Source of the DNA: Candidatus Rhodoblastus alkanivorans
GTDB lineage: Bacteria > Pseudomonadota > Alphaproteobacteria > Rhizobiales > Beijerinckiaceae
DNA: 64,000 nt
NCBI RefSeq assembly: GCF_022760755.1
Contig: NZ_JAIVFP010000001.1
Span: 389,501 to 453,500 of the forward strand
Reading direction: 5' to 3'
The position numbers were made by a program, and so were the translations under genes. Below, piece after piece: positions 1 through 9,252 of this stretch; within the stretch, counting starts at the first letter, position 1; every line of letters starts with the position of its first letter. The notes under the pieces are model-generated. The model made no database searches, was not told the DNA's origin, and saw only the letters and a program-made list of their open reading frames with translations.

Positions 1-128
1 ACACCGACGAACCGCAGGAGCGGATCGACGCGCTGGCAAAACTGACCGAGCGTTATTGCGTGGTCTTCCAAACCCTGAACCGGCCGCCGAAACTCGCGCT
101 CTCGGTGACAACAGAGGCCGCGAGCTGA
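1..128 (+). CDS. OsmC-family protein, C-terminal end only (partial)
   Basis: Reading from base 3 gives 41 residues and a TGA at 126-128; the start lies before the window. The residues around TERYCVVFQTL resemble the C-terminal segment of OsmC/Ohr-type proteins, where a conserved cysteine sits in a buried helix next to the peroxide-reducing site. The downstream ATG overlaps the stop (TGATG), so the two genes are probably translationally coupled. OsmC family members reduce organic hydroperoxides, but only the tail is visible, so subfamily and function are inferred. Confidence 0.6.
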   Translation, partial: TDEPQERIDALAKLTERYCVVFQTLNRPPKLALSVTTEAAS

Positions 129-553
129 TGGGAAGCGTCCGCCCGCCGCCGTGGGACTGGATTTCACGCATCGCGCCGTCGCTGGAGGATTTCGAAACGA
201 TCGCCGACGCCGCCTTCCGCCGCCTGCCCAAGCGCTTTCGTCAGGCCTGCGAAGGCCTGGTTATCCGGATCGAGGATTTTCCTGACGACGAGGTGTTGGA
301 GGAATTCGACGCGAATTCGGAATTCGAGCTCCTCGGCCTGTTTCGCGGCCGGGGCCTTGCGCAAAGCGAGGGCGCCCTTACCGGGCAATTCCCCAATATG
401 GTCTATCTCTACCGCCGCCCCATCCTCGACATTTGGGCCGAAGGCGAGGAAACCCTCGGCGACCTGATCCGTCACGTGCTGATTCATGAAATCGGCCATC
501 ATTTCGGCCTCTCCGACGCGGACATGGAGCGGATCGAGCGCGAAGCCGATTGA
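128..553 (+). CDS. Small zincin-like metallopeptidase family protein (DUF1025 type)
   Basis: A 141-residue soluble protein. Residues 120-124 are HEIGH, the HExxH zinc-binding/catalytic motif of zincins, followed by HFGLSD, matching the short metallopeptidase family often labelled DUF1025. No signal peptide or membrane segment is visible. The ATG at 128 overlaps the preceding OsmC-like stop by one base (TGATG), which favours it over the in-frame ATG at 56. Substrate and role of this family are not established; the assignment rests on the motif and size. Confidence 0.8.
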   Translation: MGSVRPPPWDWISRIAPSLEDFETIADAAFRRLPKRFRQACEGLVIRIEDFPDDEVLEEFDANSEFELLGLFRGRGLAQSEGALTGQFPNMVYLYRRPILDIWAEGEETLGDLIRHVLIHEIGHHFGLSDADMERIEREAD

Positions 554-630
554 TTTGCCCGCCGCCCCACCTTAGTTAAACCCAGGATCAAATCGCCGGT
601 TCTGTGTCAAATTCAGGCAAGAGACACGAT

Positions 631-1236
631 ATGGAAAAGTTCACCAAATTGACCGGCGTCGCCGCGCCGATGCCGATCACCAATATCGACACGGATATGA
701 TCATCCCGAAGCAATATCTGAAGACGATTCACCGCACCGGCCTCGGCAAGGGATTGTTTTCGGAATTGCGCTATCGCGAGGACGGCTCGGAAAACCCGGA
801 TTTCGTCCTGAACAAGCCCGCGTACCGCAAGGCGCAGATCCTGGTCGCCGAGGACAATTTCGGCTGCGGCTCCTCGCGCGAACACGCGCCCTGGGCTTTG
901 CTCGATTATGGCGTCCGCGCGATCATCTCGACCAGCTTCGCCGATATTTTCTATAATAATTGCTTCAAGAACGGCATTTTGCCGATCAAGGTGTCCAAGG
1001 AGGACCTCGCCAAGCTGATGGACGACGCCGAGCGCGGCGCCAACGCGACCCTGACGATCGATCTCGAAGCCCAGGAAATTCGCGGCCCGGACGGCGGCGT
1101 GGTGAAATTCGACATCGATCCTCATCGCAAGCACTGCCTGCTCGAAGGCCTCGACGACATCGCCCAGACCCTGGTCAAGGCGCCGAAGATCGCCGATTTT
1201 GAGACCCGGATGGCCAGTGCCCGCCCCTGGATCTGA
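631..1236 (+). CDS. leuD: 3-isopropylmalate dehydratase small subunit
   Basis: A 201-residue protein, the usual length for LeuD. It opens with [16 protein letters not shown] and carries [11 protein letters not shown] and the [15 protein letters not shown] block near residues 75-88, characteristic of the swivel-domain subunit. With LeuC it isomerises 2-isopropylmalate to 3-isopropylmalate in cytoplasmic leucine synthesis. An in-frame GTG at 604 would add nine residues; the ATG at 631 fits the family start better. leuC and leuB are not adjacent, as is common in this lineage. Confidence 0.96.
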   Translation: MEKFTKLTGVAAPMPITNIDTDMIIPKQYLKTIHRTGLGKGLFSELRYREDGSENPDFVLNKPAYRKAQILVAEDNFGCGSSREHAPWALLDYGVRAIISTSFADIFYNNCFKNGILPIKVSKEDLAKLMDDAERGANATLTIDLEAQEIRGPDGGVVKFDIDPHRKHCLLEGLDDIAQTLVKAPKIADFETRMASARPWI

Positions 1237-1281
1237 CGCTTTTTGGTTCTTTACGGTCGAGAATCACGCTAGGCTCCGGCC

Positions 1282-2460
1282 ATGAAAATCGGGATTCTCG
1301 CTCTTTCGCTCGTTCTCGCGCTAGGCCAGGCGGCCCGCGCCGACTTTTCGTCTTGCAAAGCGCAGATCAAGGCGCAGGCGGCCGCTGAAGGCGTGTCGCA
1401 CGCAACCCTCGCCCGGGCGCTGGACGGGCTTCAGCCCAATGACGCGGTGAGCTTTCTTGGCGTCCAGCCCGAATTCACCACGCCGATCTGGGATTACATG
1501 GCGGGCCTCGTCGATGACGAGCGGGTGCGTGACGGGCGGGCCCGCTTCGCGGAATATCGCCACGCCGCGCTCGCGGCCCAGCGTCGTTTCGGCGTCGACG
1601 CCGCGGCGGTGGTCGCCGTCTGGGGCGTCGAATCCGATTTCGGCCGCAAGTTCGGCGGACGGCCGATCATCCAGTCCCTGACCACTTTGGCCTGCACGCC
1701 CAATCGGCGGTCCCATTATTTTCGCGGCGAGCTGATGGCGGCACTCAAAATCCTCAATCGCGGCGACGTCAAGCTTGAGGAGTTCAACGGCTCCTGGGCG
1801 GGCGCCTTTGGCAACACCCAGTTCATGCCTTCGACGTTCCTGCGGCTCGCTGTGGACATGGACGGCGACGGCAACAGGGACGTGATCAGTTCGGTTCCCG
1901 ACGCGCTCGGCTCGACCGCCAATTTCCTCCATCGCGCCGGCTGGGTTCCAGGCCTGCCCTGGGGCTTCGAGGTGAAGCTGCCCGCCGGCTATCACGGCCC
2001 CTCGAGCTGGCGTGCGAAAAGGCCTTTGTCGTTCTGGACAGCCCGCGGCTTGACCCATGTCAACGGCGCTCCGCTCGCGGGCGGCGGCTCCTATGGCCTG
2101 TTCCTGACATCGGGACCGCATGGCCCCGCCTTTCTGGTGTCGCGGAATTTCGACGCCTTCTATTCCTACAATGCCGCCGAATCCTATGCCTTGGCGATTG
2201 GCGTTTTGTCGGACCGGATCAAGGGCGGGCCGGGCATCAGGACGCCCTGGCCAACCGACGACCCCGGCATTCCGCGGGTCGAGCGCCGGGAGGTACAAGC
2301 GATGCTCGCCCAGCGCGGCTATGACATTGGCGGCAAGTTCGACGGCGTGATGGGAACGAAAACCCGCGAGGCGATCGCCGCCTATCAGCGCCGCATTGGA
2401 ATGAAGCCCGACGGCCGCGCCGGCGTGAAATTGCTCTCCGCCTTGCGCACCGGAAAATAA
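1282..2460 (+). CDS. Lytic murein transglycosylase, MltB/SLT_2 type with C-terminal peptidoglycan-binding domain
   Basis: 392 residues with an N-terminal signal peptide (about residues 1-20). The SLT_2 catalytic domain follows, with likely catalytic Glu117 in GVESDFG and the typical GAFGNTQFMPST substrate-site motif near residues 175-186. A C-terminal PG_binding_1 unit spans about 325-388 (VQAMLAQRGYDIGGKFDG). Such enzymes cleave the MurNAc-GlcNAc bond non-hydrolytically in the periplasm, giving 1,6-anhydromuropeptides. The gene is convergent with the TPM gene at 2463, only two bases away, with no visible terminator. Confidence 0.93.
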   Translation: MKIGILALSLVLALGQAARADFSSCKAQIKAQAAAEGVSHATLARALDGLQPNDAVSFLGVQPEFTTPIWDYMAGLVDDERVRDGRARFAEYRHAALAAQRRFGVDAAAVVAVWGVESDFGRKFGGRPIIQSLTTLACTPNRRSHYFRGELMAALKILNRGDVKLEEFNGSWAGAFGNTQFMPSTFLRLAVDMDGDGNRDVISSVPDALGSTANFLHRAGWVPGLPWGFEVKLPAGYHGPSSWRAKRPLSFWTARGLTHVNGAPLAGGGSYGLFLTSGPHGPAFLVSRNFDAFYSYNAAESYALAIGVLSDRIKGGPGIRTPWPTDDPGIPRVERREVQAMLAQRGYDIGGKFDGVMGTKTREAIAAYQRRIGMKPDGRAGVKLLSALRTGK

Positions 2461-2462
2461 GC

Positions 2463-3077
2463 TCAGTTCAGGCGAACGAGATTGTCGGGCAGTTCATTAC
2501 CGCCATCGCCACCGTCCGGCGGCGCTGCGCGCGCCAAAAGATCGGCGCTGCGGATAATTGCGCTGATAAAACCTTCGGTGACGCGGCCCTCGCGCAAATG
2601 CGCCGTCATTTCCTCGACGGCGGCGCGCCAATCCCGATCGGAAATTCTGTCGTCCAGGGCGTGGTCCGCGATGATCCGGGCATAATGTTCGGCGATGGAG
2701 ACGAAAATGAGCACGCCCGCCCGGCTTCGCGTTCTTCCCAAGCCGTGCGCGAAAAATTGTTCGAGGGCGACGCCGTAAGCCTGACGGCGCTTCACTACCC
2801 GCGGCGTGAGCGCGACGCCGAGAGGGGTCCATCCCAGAGCGGCGAGGACGAGAACGAAAACGCCGATCTGGGCGGCGAATACCAGTTGCGCCGACGCCTG
2901 GGTCCATTCGAGCAACGGCCAGGGCGCGATCAAAGCCAGCGCCGCGGCGTAGAGCATGACAAAAGCGGCGGGATCGCTGGATTGCCGCGCCAGGACACAA
3001 ACGATCTGCCCGCTGGTGCGTGATTCGGCCGCCCGCACCGCAGCGACCACCGCATTCTCGTCCACTCGCTGCGCCAT
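2463..3077 (-). CDS. TPM-domain membrane protein (second TPM gene of the LemA cluster)
   Basis: 204 residues. The N-terminal part (AVRAAESRTSGQIVCVLA) and the middle resemble a TPM (DUF477) domain split by two predicted membrane helices at about 38-58 and 63-82. The ATG at 3077 overlaps the stop of the upstream TPM gene (TGATG), so it is chosen over an ATG 63 bases upstream inside that gene. It forms a three-gene leftward cluster with a secreted TPM protein and LemA. Biochemical function in bacteria is unclear; TPM domains are linked to envelope stress and photosystem repair in other organisms. Confidence 0.8.
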   Translation of the reverse strand: MAQRVDENAVVAAVRAAESRTSGQIVCVLARQSSDPAAFVMLYAAALALIAPWPLLEWTQASAQLVFAAQIGVFVLVLAALGWTPLGVALTPRVVKRRQAYGVALEQFFAHGLGRTRSRAGVLIFVSIAEHYARIIADHALDDRISDRDWRAAVEEMTAHLREGRVTEGFISAIIRSADLLARAAPPDGGDGGNELPDNLVRLN

Positions 3078-3892
3078 CACCAGTCTCCCGAAGCACCGCC
3101 GCCGCCCGACGAGCCGCCGCCGCCGGAAAAGCCGCCCCAATCACCCCCGGACCCCGAAGAAAAGCCGCCGCCGCCAGACCAACCGGGCCCCGGCAGGATG
3201 ATGAACGGCCCGCCGTTCCCGCCGCCGCGACGTCCGCCGCCGCCGCGACTGCTGCGCCAGATCACGAGAATGACCAGCGCAACGATCAGGAAAGGAAGGA
3301 TCGCATCAAAATCGCTGTCGGAATTGTCGGGGCGAATTTGCGGCTTTTTCGTCCATTCGCTGGAATCAGTCGTCAGGATGGTGATGACGTCGTCCACGCC
3401 CCGGGTGATCCCGCCGGCGAAATCCCCCGCCTTGAACCGTGGCGCAATGGCGTTGATGATGACGATCTTCGACAGAGCGTCGGTCAGCGTGCCCTCGAGC
3501 CCGTAGCCGACCTCGATCCTGACCTTCCTTTCCTTCGGCGCGACCAGCAGCAACACGCCATTGTTCTTGGTCTTTTCCCCCAATTGCCAATGGCGGAACA
3601 GTTCATTGGCGTAAGATTCGATCTCCTCGCCCTGGAGGGAATCGACGGTGGCGACGACGAATTGGATGCCCGATTTCTCATCAAGATTCGCGAGCTTGGC
3701 TTCGAGCTTCTGCTTGACCTCGGCCGGCAGAAGATTGGCCTGATCGACCACGCGGCCTGTAAGCGCCGGAAAGGCCGGCGCATCGGCGCGCAACGCCGCC
3801 GGGACAAGCGCCAGGGCGAAAAACAGGACGGCGAACAGCCAAAGTCTCAAGCCGCCGTCGGCTTGAGCGTTTTGCGGTTTCGTCCCCGCCAT
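3077..3892 (-). CDS. Secreted/anchored TPM-domain protein with glycine-rich tail (YgcG-like)
   Basis: 271 residues from the ATG at 3892, ten bases after the lemA stop. The order is: signal peptide (about 14-36); TPM domain (about 43-175) containing GRVVDQANLLP and IEVGYGLEGTLTDA; one membrane helix (about 198-212); then a roughly 55-residue tail almost wholly Gly, Ser, Trp and Pro. This is the YgcG layout: a periplasmic TPM domain anchored by one helix. It is coupled to the following TPM gene by a one-base overlap and follows lemA, a widely conserved pairing. The molecular activity is unproven. Confidence 0.88.
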   Translation of the reverse strand: MAGTKPQNAQADGGLRLWLFAVLFFALALVPAALRADAPAFPALTGRVVDQANLLPAEVKQKLEAKLANLDEKSGIQFVVATVDSLQGEEIESYANELFRHWQLGEKTKNNGVLLLVAPKERKVRIEVGYGLEGTLTDALSKIVIINAIAPRFKAGDFAGGITRGVDDVITILTTDSSEWTKKPQIRPDNSDSDFDAILPFLIVALVILVIWRSSRGGGGRRGGGNGGPFIILPGPGWSGGGGFSSGSGGDWGGFSGGGGSSGGGGASGDW

Positions 3893-3902
3893 GAGCGCCC
3901 CG

Positions 3903-4499
3903 TCAGAATTTGACCTGCGGCGGCTTCTGCGCGTCATCGGCCGCGGTGAAGGTCGCCAACGGCTTTTTGCCGCGAAACACCGTCATCGCCCACAGCATGG
4001 TGGGGAAGGTTTCGAGCGTCAGATTATAATCGCGCACGGCGGCGATATAATCGCGCCGCGCCACCGCGATCCGGTTCTCGGTTCCTTCGAGCTGCGATTG
4101 CAGCGCCAGGAAATTCTGATTCGATTTCAGCTCGGGATAATTCTCGCTGACCGCGAGCAGGCGGCCCAAGGCGCCCGTCAGCTGGTTCTGGGCGGCCTGG
4201 AACTGCTTCAGCTTGTCCGGGTCGGTGAGTTGCGAGGCGTCGACATGGACCTGGGTCGCCTTGGCCCGCGCCTCGATGACGCTGGTCAGGACGTCCTTCT
4301 CCTGTTTGGCGTAGCCCTGAACGGTCGCGACCAGATTGGGGATCAGATCGGCGCGGCGCTGATAATTGTTCTGGACGTCGGCCCAACGCGCCTTGGCTGT
4401 TTCCTCGGCGGTTGGAATGGTGTTGTAGCCGCAGGCGGACAGGCTCAGGCCGACCAGGGCGACAGCCACAAGATTACGCAGGCGTGACGAAAAGGACAT
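3903..4499 (-). CDS. lemA: LemA family protein
   Basis: 198 residues. The N-terminus has a hydrophobic stretch ending in LSLSAC (Cys23), a lipobox-like site suggesting inner-membrane lipoprotein anchoring. NNYQRRADLIPNLVATVQGY and the long helical region (VTSVIEAR, LTGALGRLLAVSENYP) are typical of LemA. It is first in a leftward operon with two TPM proteins. LemA-type proteins form an anchored helical bundle; their role is poorly defined. Confidence 0.93.
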   Translation of the reverse strand: MSFSSRLRNLVAVALVGLSLSACGYNTIPTAEETAKARWADVQNNYQRRADLIPNLVATVQGYAKQEKDVLTSVIEARAKATQVHVDASQLTDPDKLKQFQAAQNQLTGALGRLLAVSENYPELKSNQNFLALQSQLEGTENRIAVARRDYIAAVRDYNLTLETFPTMLWAMTVFRGKKPLATFTAADDAQKPPQVKF

Positions 4500-4603
4500 G
4501 GCGGCTCTTCCTCAAAATCCAGGCGCCGGGTGCGGAGCTTGTGCTGCGAAACAGCGTCAATTTAGGCAGGCTTTGGCGACCAAGCCAACGCAAAACGGTT
4601 CGA

Positions 4604-5581
4604 TCAGGGAATCGAAAGCAGGATTTTTCCCTGGGCCTTGCGCTCCTTGAGTCGATTCAAGCCCTTCGCGATGTCATGGAGCGGCAGGACGTCGTCCACA
4701 TGAGCGGAAATTGCGCTCCGAGCGGCCCAATCGAAAATCCGCGCCATGTTGCGCCGATGCGCCTCGGGCTCGCGCCTGACGAATTCGCCCCAGAAGACGC
4801 CGAGAATGGCGCAGCCTTTCAGCAGCGTAAGATTGAGCGGAATTTTGGGGATCTTGCCCGAGGCGAAGCCCACGACCAGAAATCGTCCCTTCCAGGCCAT
4901 GGCGCGCAAGGCCGCCTCGCTGAAAGCGCCGCCGATGGCGTCGTAGATGCAGTCGACGCCCTTGCCGCCGGTCCGCCTTTTCAAACCTTCCTTGAGATCT
5001 TCGCTCGAATAGTTCAGGCCCTCATGGGCGCCGTGGCGTTGCGCGAAATCAAGCTTTTCCCGCGAGGAGGCGCAGGCGATGACCTGCGCGCCCATTGCGG
5101 CTCCGATCTCCACCGCCGCGAGGCCGACGCCGCCCGAGGCGCCCAGAACGGCAAGAGTTTCACCCTTCTGCAAATCAGCGCGCTGGACCAGTGCGTGCAT
5201 GGTCGTTCCATAAGTTATGAAGAGCCCCGCCGCCCGGTCGTCGCTCAGGGCGTCTGGAACCGGGGTCAGGAGGGAGGCCGGCAGGACGACGCGCGACCGC
5301 GCCGCGCCATAGGAGCAATAGCCAGCGACGCGCTGGCCGGCCGCCAAGCCTTCGACCCCCTCGCCCAACGCCATGACTTTTCCGCAAAATTCACCGCCCG
5401 GCGAGAAGGGAAGGTCCGGTTTGACTTGATATTTGTTCTCTATGATCAGGGTGTCGAAAAAATTCAGCGCCACGCGCGATGGCTCAACGAGAACTTCGCC
5501 GGGACCTGGCGCCGGATCGGGCAATTCGCGGAGCACCAGATTTTCCGGCGGACCATAATGCTCACAAAGTGCTGCGATCAT
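4604..5581 (-). CDS. NADPH:quinone oxidoreductase, zinc-independent MDR family
   Basis: 325 residues. A GroES-like N-terminal half (APGPGEVLVEPSRVALN, SPGGEFCGKV) is followed by a Rossmann fold with the nucleotide loop GASGGVGLAAVEIG at 147-160. The cysteines that bind catalytic zinc in alcohol dehydrogenases are missing, which fits the quinone oxidoreductase (QOR) branch. The ATG at 5581 is preceded by GGGAAGA at suitable spacing; a start 48 bases further up is possible. Substrate (quinone or another enone) cannot be read from sequence. Confidence 0.87.
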   Translation of the reverse strand: MIAALCEHYGPPENLVLRELPDPAPGPGEVLVEPSRVALNFFDTLIIENKYQVKPDLPFSPGGEFCGKVMALGEGVEGLAAGQRVAGYCSYGAARSRVVLPASLLTPVPDALSDDRAAGLFITYGTTMHALVQRADLQKGETLAVLGASGGVGLAAVEIGAAMGAQVIACASSREKLDFAQRHGAHEGLNYSSEDLKEGLKRRTGGKGVDCIYDAIGGAFSEAALRAMAWKGRFLVVGFASGKIPKIPLNLTLLKGCAILGVFWGEFVRREPEAHRRNMARIFDWAARSAISAHVDDVLPLHDIAKGLNRLKERKAQGKILLSIP

Positions 5582-5752
5582 TGAAATTCTTCCCAAATCG
5601 AGGCAGTTTGTCCGGCGTCCGCCGATCACGAGAGTCGGATTTTCGCCTGTTTGTCCGCATAATGCCAGCGCCGCCGTTTTTCTGCAGCGCAGGGATGGCG
5701 CTATGATCCGCTCGACTGATTCGTCCCTCCACCTTCAGCCAATGGTCGCTTC

Positions 5753-6382
5753 ATGATCGCCTCCGCTCATCAACGCGCGCGCATTTTGTTCGTCGGCGCC
5801 GCCATGGCCTTCGTTTTCGCGCTTGGCCCCGGTCACTCGGTCCAGGCCAGGGAGAAAACGAGCCACGCCAAGACTCAAAAGAAAGAAGACGGCAAAAAAG
5901 CCAAGGGCAAGGAAACGAGCGCCAAATCGGGCAAATCCGAACAAAGCAAGGCCGTACAACTGGGCACCTTCGGCGAATGGGGAGCCTATGCGACCCAGGG
6001 CAAATCCAAAACCTGTTACGCCCTCGCCCAGCCCAAGACCCGCGAGCCAGCGTCGGTTAAGCGCAATCCCGCCTATATCTTCATTTCGACCCGGCCGGCG
6101 GAAAATGTAAAAAGCGAGATCTCTTTCATCATGGGCTTCCCGATGAAGGACGGCGCCGAGGCGCGGGCGGAAGTCGGCTCATCGTCTTTCAGCCTGATCG
6201 CCAAGGGATCCGACGCCTGGGTCAAGAATCCGGCCGAGGAAGGCCGCCTGATCGAGGCGATGAAAAGACATTCCAGATTGACGGTGAAGGCGACCTCGAC
6301 CAAGGGCAAGACGACGACAGACACTTATGTGTTGTCCGGACTCGGCCAGGCGCTCGACAAGGTCCGCAAGGAATGCCGATAG
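5753..6382 (+). CDS. Invasion-associated locus B (IalB)-like periplasmic protein
   Basis: 209 residues. A signal peptide (about 1-32) is followed by a Lys/Ser-rich linker (about 33-66), then an IalB-type domain with FGEWGAYATQGKSKTCYALA near the start and a conserved terminal cysteine (RKECR). The family is abundant in Hyphomicrobiales, mostly in non-pathogens, and its function is not settled despite the Bartonella-derived name. It stands alone, divergent from the quinone oxidoreductase. Confidence 0.82.
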   Translation: MIASAHQRARILFVGAAMAFVFALGPGHSVQAREKTSHAKTQKKEDGKKAKGKETSAKSGKSEQSKAVQLGTFGEWGAYATQGKSKTCYALAQPKTREPASVKRNPAYIFISTRPAENVKSEISFIMGFPMKDGAEARAEVGSSSFSLIAKGSDAWVKNPAEEGRLIEAMKRHSRLTVKATSTKGKTTTDTYVLSGLGQALDKVRKECR

Positions 6383-6441
6383 CCGCCGGGCGCCGGTCCT
6401 TGCCCCCAAGGTCGCAGGACCAAAGTGTGACGCGCAAGCGC

Positions 6442-6471
6442 TTGTGGGATTTCAAACCGTTGGTCCATAAT
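6442..6471 (+). promoter_or_regulatory. Candidate sigma-70 promoter for acs
   Basis: TTGTGG at 6442-6447 and CATAAT at 6466-6471 are separated by 18 bases, in the 157-bp gap before acs. The -10 hexamer is one base off consensus; the -35 is weaker. Found by eye only; no operator for a carbon-source regulator was identified. Confidence 0.35.
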
Positions 6472-6539
6472 GCGGCGTGATCGAACGGCGCACGCCGCGG
6501 CAAACCGGCGGCGGCCGTATTTTGTTTGGGAGGACGTCA

Positions 6540-8477
6540 ATGTCGGAGAAAGTTTACGCCGTTCCGACGGATTGGGAGAGCCGAGCGTTTATCAACGACG
6601 CCAAGTACAAGGAGATGTATGCGCGCTCGGTTGCTGATCCCGAAGGCTTTTGGGCCGAACATGGCAAACGCATTGACTGGATCAAACCCTTTACCAAGGT
6701 GAAAAGCACCAGCTACGATCCGCACAATGTCTCGATCAAATGGTTCGAAGACGGCACGACCAACGTGTCGATGAACTGCATCGACCGCCACCTCGCCACC
6801 CGCGGCGACCAGGTCGCCATCATCTGGGAAGGCGACAATCCCGACGATTCCAAGAAAATCACCTATAAGCAGCTCCATGAAGAGGTCAGCCGCTTCGCCA
6901 ATGTGCTGAAGGCCAAGGGCGTCGGCAAGGGCGACACGGTTTCGATCTATATGCCGATGATCCCCGAAGCGGCCTACGCCATGCTGGCCTGCGCCCGCGT
7001 CGGAGCGATCCATTCGATCGTTTTCGGCGGCTTCTCGCCCGATTCGCTCGCTGGCCGCATCGAGGGCTGCAAGTCCAAGGTCATCATCACGGCCGATGAG
7101 GGTTTGCGCGGCGGCCGCAAAGTGCCGCTGAAGGCCAACGCCGATCTTGCCATCGAAAAAACCGGAGACATCGTCAAGACCCAGATCGTCGTGCAGCGCA
7201 CCGGCGGCAAGGTCGGCTGGAAGGAAGGCCGCGACTGTTGGCTGCACGAAGAGACCGCGAAGGTTTCGACCGATTGCCCCCCGACCGAGATGGACGCGGA
7301 AGACCCGCTGTTCATCCTGTACACTTCGGGTTCAACCGGCGCGCCCAAGGGCGTTGTGCATACGACGGGCGGCTATCTCGTCTATGCGGCGATGACCCAT
7401 CAATATGTCTTCGACTATCATGATGGCGACATCTATTGGTGCACCGCCGACGTCGGCTGGGTCACCGGCCATTCCTATATCGTCTATGGCCCTCTGGCCA
7501 ACGGCGCCACGACCCTGATGTTCGAGGGCATTCCAAACTACCCGTCGATCTCCCGTTTCTGGGACGTGGTGGACAAGCACGGCGTCAATATCTTCTATAC
7601 CGCCCCGACCGCGATTCGCTCACTGATGGGCGCCGGCGAAGATCCGGTGAAGAGGACCTCCCGCAAGACTTTGCGCCTGCTCGGCTCGGTCGGCGAGCCG
7701 ATCAACCCGGAAGCCTGGGAATGGTATTATCGCGTCGTCGGCGACGACCGCTGCCCGATCGTGGACACCTGGTGGCAGACCGAAACCGGCGGCATCCTCA
7801 TCACCCCTCTGCCGGGCGCGACCGCCTTGAAGCCGGGATCGGCAACCCGTCCCTTCTTCGGCGTTCAGCCCCAGGTGGTTGACCCTTCGGGCAATGTCAT
7901 CGAAGGTCCTTGCGAAGGCAATCTCGTGATCGCCGATTCCTGGCCTGGCCAGATGCGGACGGTCTATGGCGACCACGAGCGTTTCCAGCAGACCTATTTC
8001 TCGACCTATCCAGGCAAATATTTCACCGGCGACGGCTGCCGTCGCGACGCCGACGGCTATTACTGGATCACCGGTCGCGTCGACGACGTCATCAACGTTT
8101 CCGGCCACCGCATGGGCACCGCCGAGGTCGAAAGCGCGCTGGTCGCCCATCCGGCGGTCTCCGAGGCCGCCGTGGTCGGCTATCCGCATGATCTCAAGGG
8201 TCAGGGCATTTATGCCTATGTCACGGTCATGGAAGGCGTCGAGCCGACCGACGCTCTGCGCAAGGAGCTCGTCGCCTGGGTCCGCAAGGAGATCGGCCCG
8301 ATCGCGACCCCGGACATCATCCAGTTCGCGCCCGGCCTGCCCAAGACCCGCTCCGGCAAGATCATGCGCCGCATCCTGCGCAAGATCGCCGAAAACGAGT
8401 TCGGATCGCTCGGAGACACCTCGACCCTGGCCGATCCGACCGTGGTCGACGACCTGATCCAGAACCGCGGCGGCTAA
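6540..8477 (+). CDS. acs: Acetyl-coenzyme A synthetase
   Basis: 645 residues from the ATG at 6540, preceded by a strong GGGAGGA site; this removes 21 residues from a longer in-frame reading. The AMP-binding loop [15 protein letters not shown] starts near residue 261. [21 protein letters not shown] lies in the C-terminal domain and [10 protein letters not shown] near the end contains Lys607, the position regulated by reversible acetylation in Salmonella Acs. It converts acetate, ATP and CoA to acetyl-CoA in the cytoplasm. With the methylsuccinyl-CoA dehydrogenase and maeB in this window it fits C2 assimilation. Confidence 0.98.
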   Translation: MSEKVYAVPTDWESRAFINDAKYKEMYARSVADPEGFWAEHGKRIDWIKPFTKVKSTSYDPHNVSIKWFEDGTTNVSMNCIDRHLATRGDQVAIIWEGDNPDDSKKITYKQLHEEVSRFANVLKAKGVGKGDTVSIYMPMIPEAAYAMLACARVGAIHSIVFGGFSPDSLAGRIEGCKSKVIITADEGLRGGRKVPLKANADLAIEKTGDIVKTQIVVQRTGGKVGWKEGRDCWLHEETAKVSTDCPPTEMDAEDPLFILYTSGSTGAPKGVVHTTGGYLVYAAMTHQYVFDYHDGDIYWCTADVGWVTGHSYIVYGPLANGATTLMFEGIPNYPSISRFWDVVDKHGVNIFYTAPTAIRSLMGAGEDPVKRTSRKTLRLLGSVGEPINPEAWEWYYRVVGDDRCPIVDTWWQTETGGILITPLPGATALKPGSATRPFFGVQPQVVDPSGNVIEGPCEGNLVIADSWPGQMRTVYGDHERFQQTYFSTYPGKYFTGDGCRRDADGYYWITGRVDDVINVSGHRMGTAEVESALVAHPAVSEAAVVGYPHDLKGQGIYAYVTVMEGVEPTDALRKELVAWVRKEIGPIATPDIIQFAPGLPKTRSGKIMRRILRKIAENEFGSLGDTSTLADPTVVDDLIQNRGG

Positions 8478-8506
8478 GCTTAGCTTGCCACATAGCCCTC
8501 GATATG

Positions 8507-8541
8507 GAGCCGGACGATTCTTCGTCCGGCTCGCACTTTTT
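8507..8541 (+). terminator. Rho-independent terminator of acs
   Basis: A perfect 11-bp stem (GAGCCGGACGA at 8507-8517 and its complement at 8522-8532) with a four-base loop TTCT is followed by GCAC and a T run. It lies 30 bases after the acs stop, in the direction of acs transcription. Confidence 0.9.
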
Positions 8542-8699
8542 GATCCCCGTAAAATTTAACGATTTTAAATCGCTGAAATTTTACCAAACCGGCAAGATTC
8601 CGGCAAAATGTGGCGGCGGGGCGCTTGTTTTAACGGCCATTTGACGGCAGGTCGCCAAGAATCGTCGGGTCGGACGAACTTCCCTGTCGGAGAATGAAT

Positions 8700-9230
8700 A
8701 TGTTTCATTTCAAGAGCATGCGGGCCGCGGCGTTGCTTGGCGCCGCGCTCTTCGGCCTGTCCATGCCCAGCGGCGCGGCGAATGCGCATACAAGGCTGGT
8801 TTCCTTCCATTCCTCTTACGAGGCCGGCACGATCGTAATCAGCATGAGCCAGCGAAGACTGTATTATGTGCTCGCTGACGGCCGCGCGATTCAATATCCG
8901 GTGGCTGTGGCCAAGCCCGGCAAGGAATGGCTCGGCGCCGCCTCGGTCGCCGGCAAATATACCGATCCCGCCTGGTCGCCGCCCGCGAGCGTCAAACACG
9001 ACCACCCGAATCTGCCGAATCTCATCCCCGGCGGGTCGCCGCGCAATCCGATGGGCGTCGCCGCCATAGTGCTCGACCGCGATCAGATCGCCATTCACGG
9101 CACCACCCGGCACATGCGCGCCTCGGTCGGGACCCGCGCCTCTTATGGCTGCATCCGCATGTACAATGAGGATGTCGCTGACCTTTACGATCGCGTCGAA
9201 GTCGGCACGCCGGTCGTGATGCAGCCCTGA
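8700..9230 (+). CDS. L,D-transpeptidase (YkuD domain)
   Basis: 176 residues. The ATG at 8700 is preferred over one at 8694 because GGAG at 8689-8692 sits seven bases before it. A signal peptide (about 1-29) precedes a YkuD domain containing IVISMSQRRLYYV and, at 133-153, His133 through SYGCIRM with catalytic Cys151. The family's usual SHGC is SYGC here, with Tyr149 replacing the histidine. Such enzymes make 3-3 peptidoglycan cross-links or attach proteins to peptidoglycan in the periplasm. The preceding 220-bp gap has the acs terminator and a small palindrome at 8560-8572. Confidence 0.9.
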   Translation: MFHFKSMRAAALLGAALFGLSMPSGAANAHTRLVSFHSSYEAGTIVISMSQRRLYYVLADGRAIQYPVAVAKPGKEWLGAASVAGKYTDPAWSPPASVKHDHPNLPNLIPGGSPRNPMGVAAIVLDRDQIAIHGTTRHMRASVGTRASYGCIRMYNEDVADLYDRVEVGTPVVMQP

Positions 9231-9252
9231 CCGACCGGTTTCTTCGGCGCGG

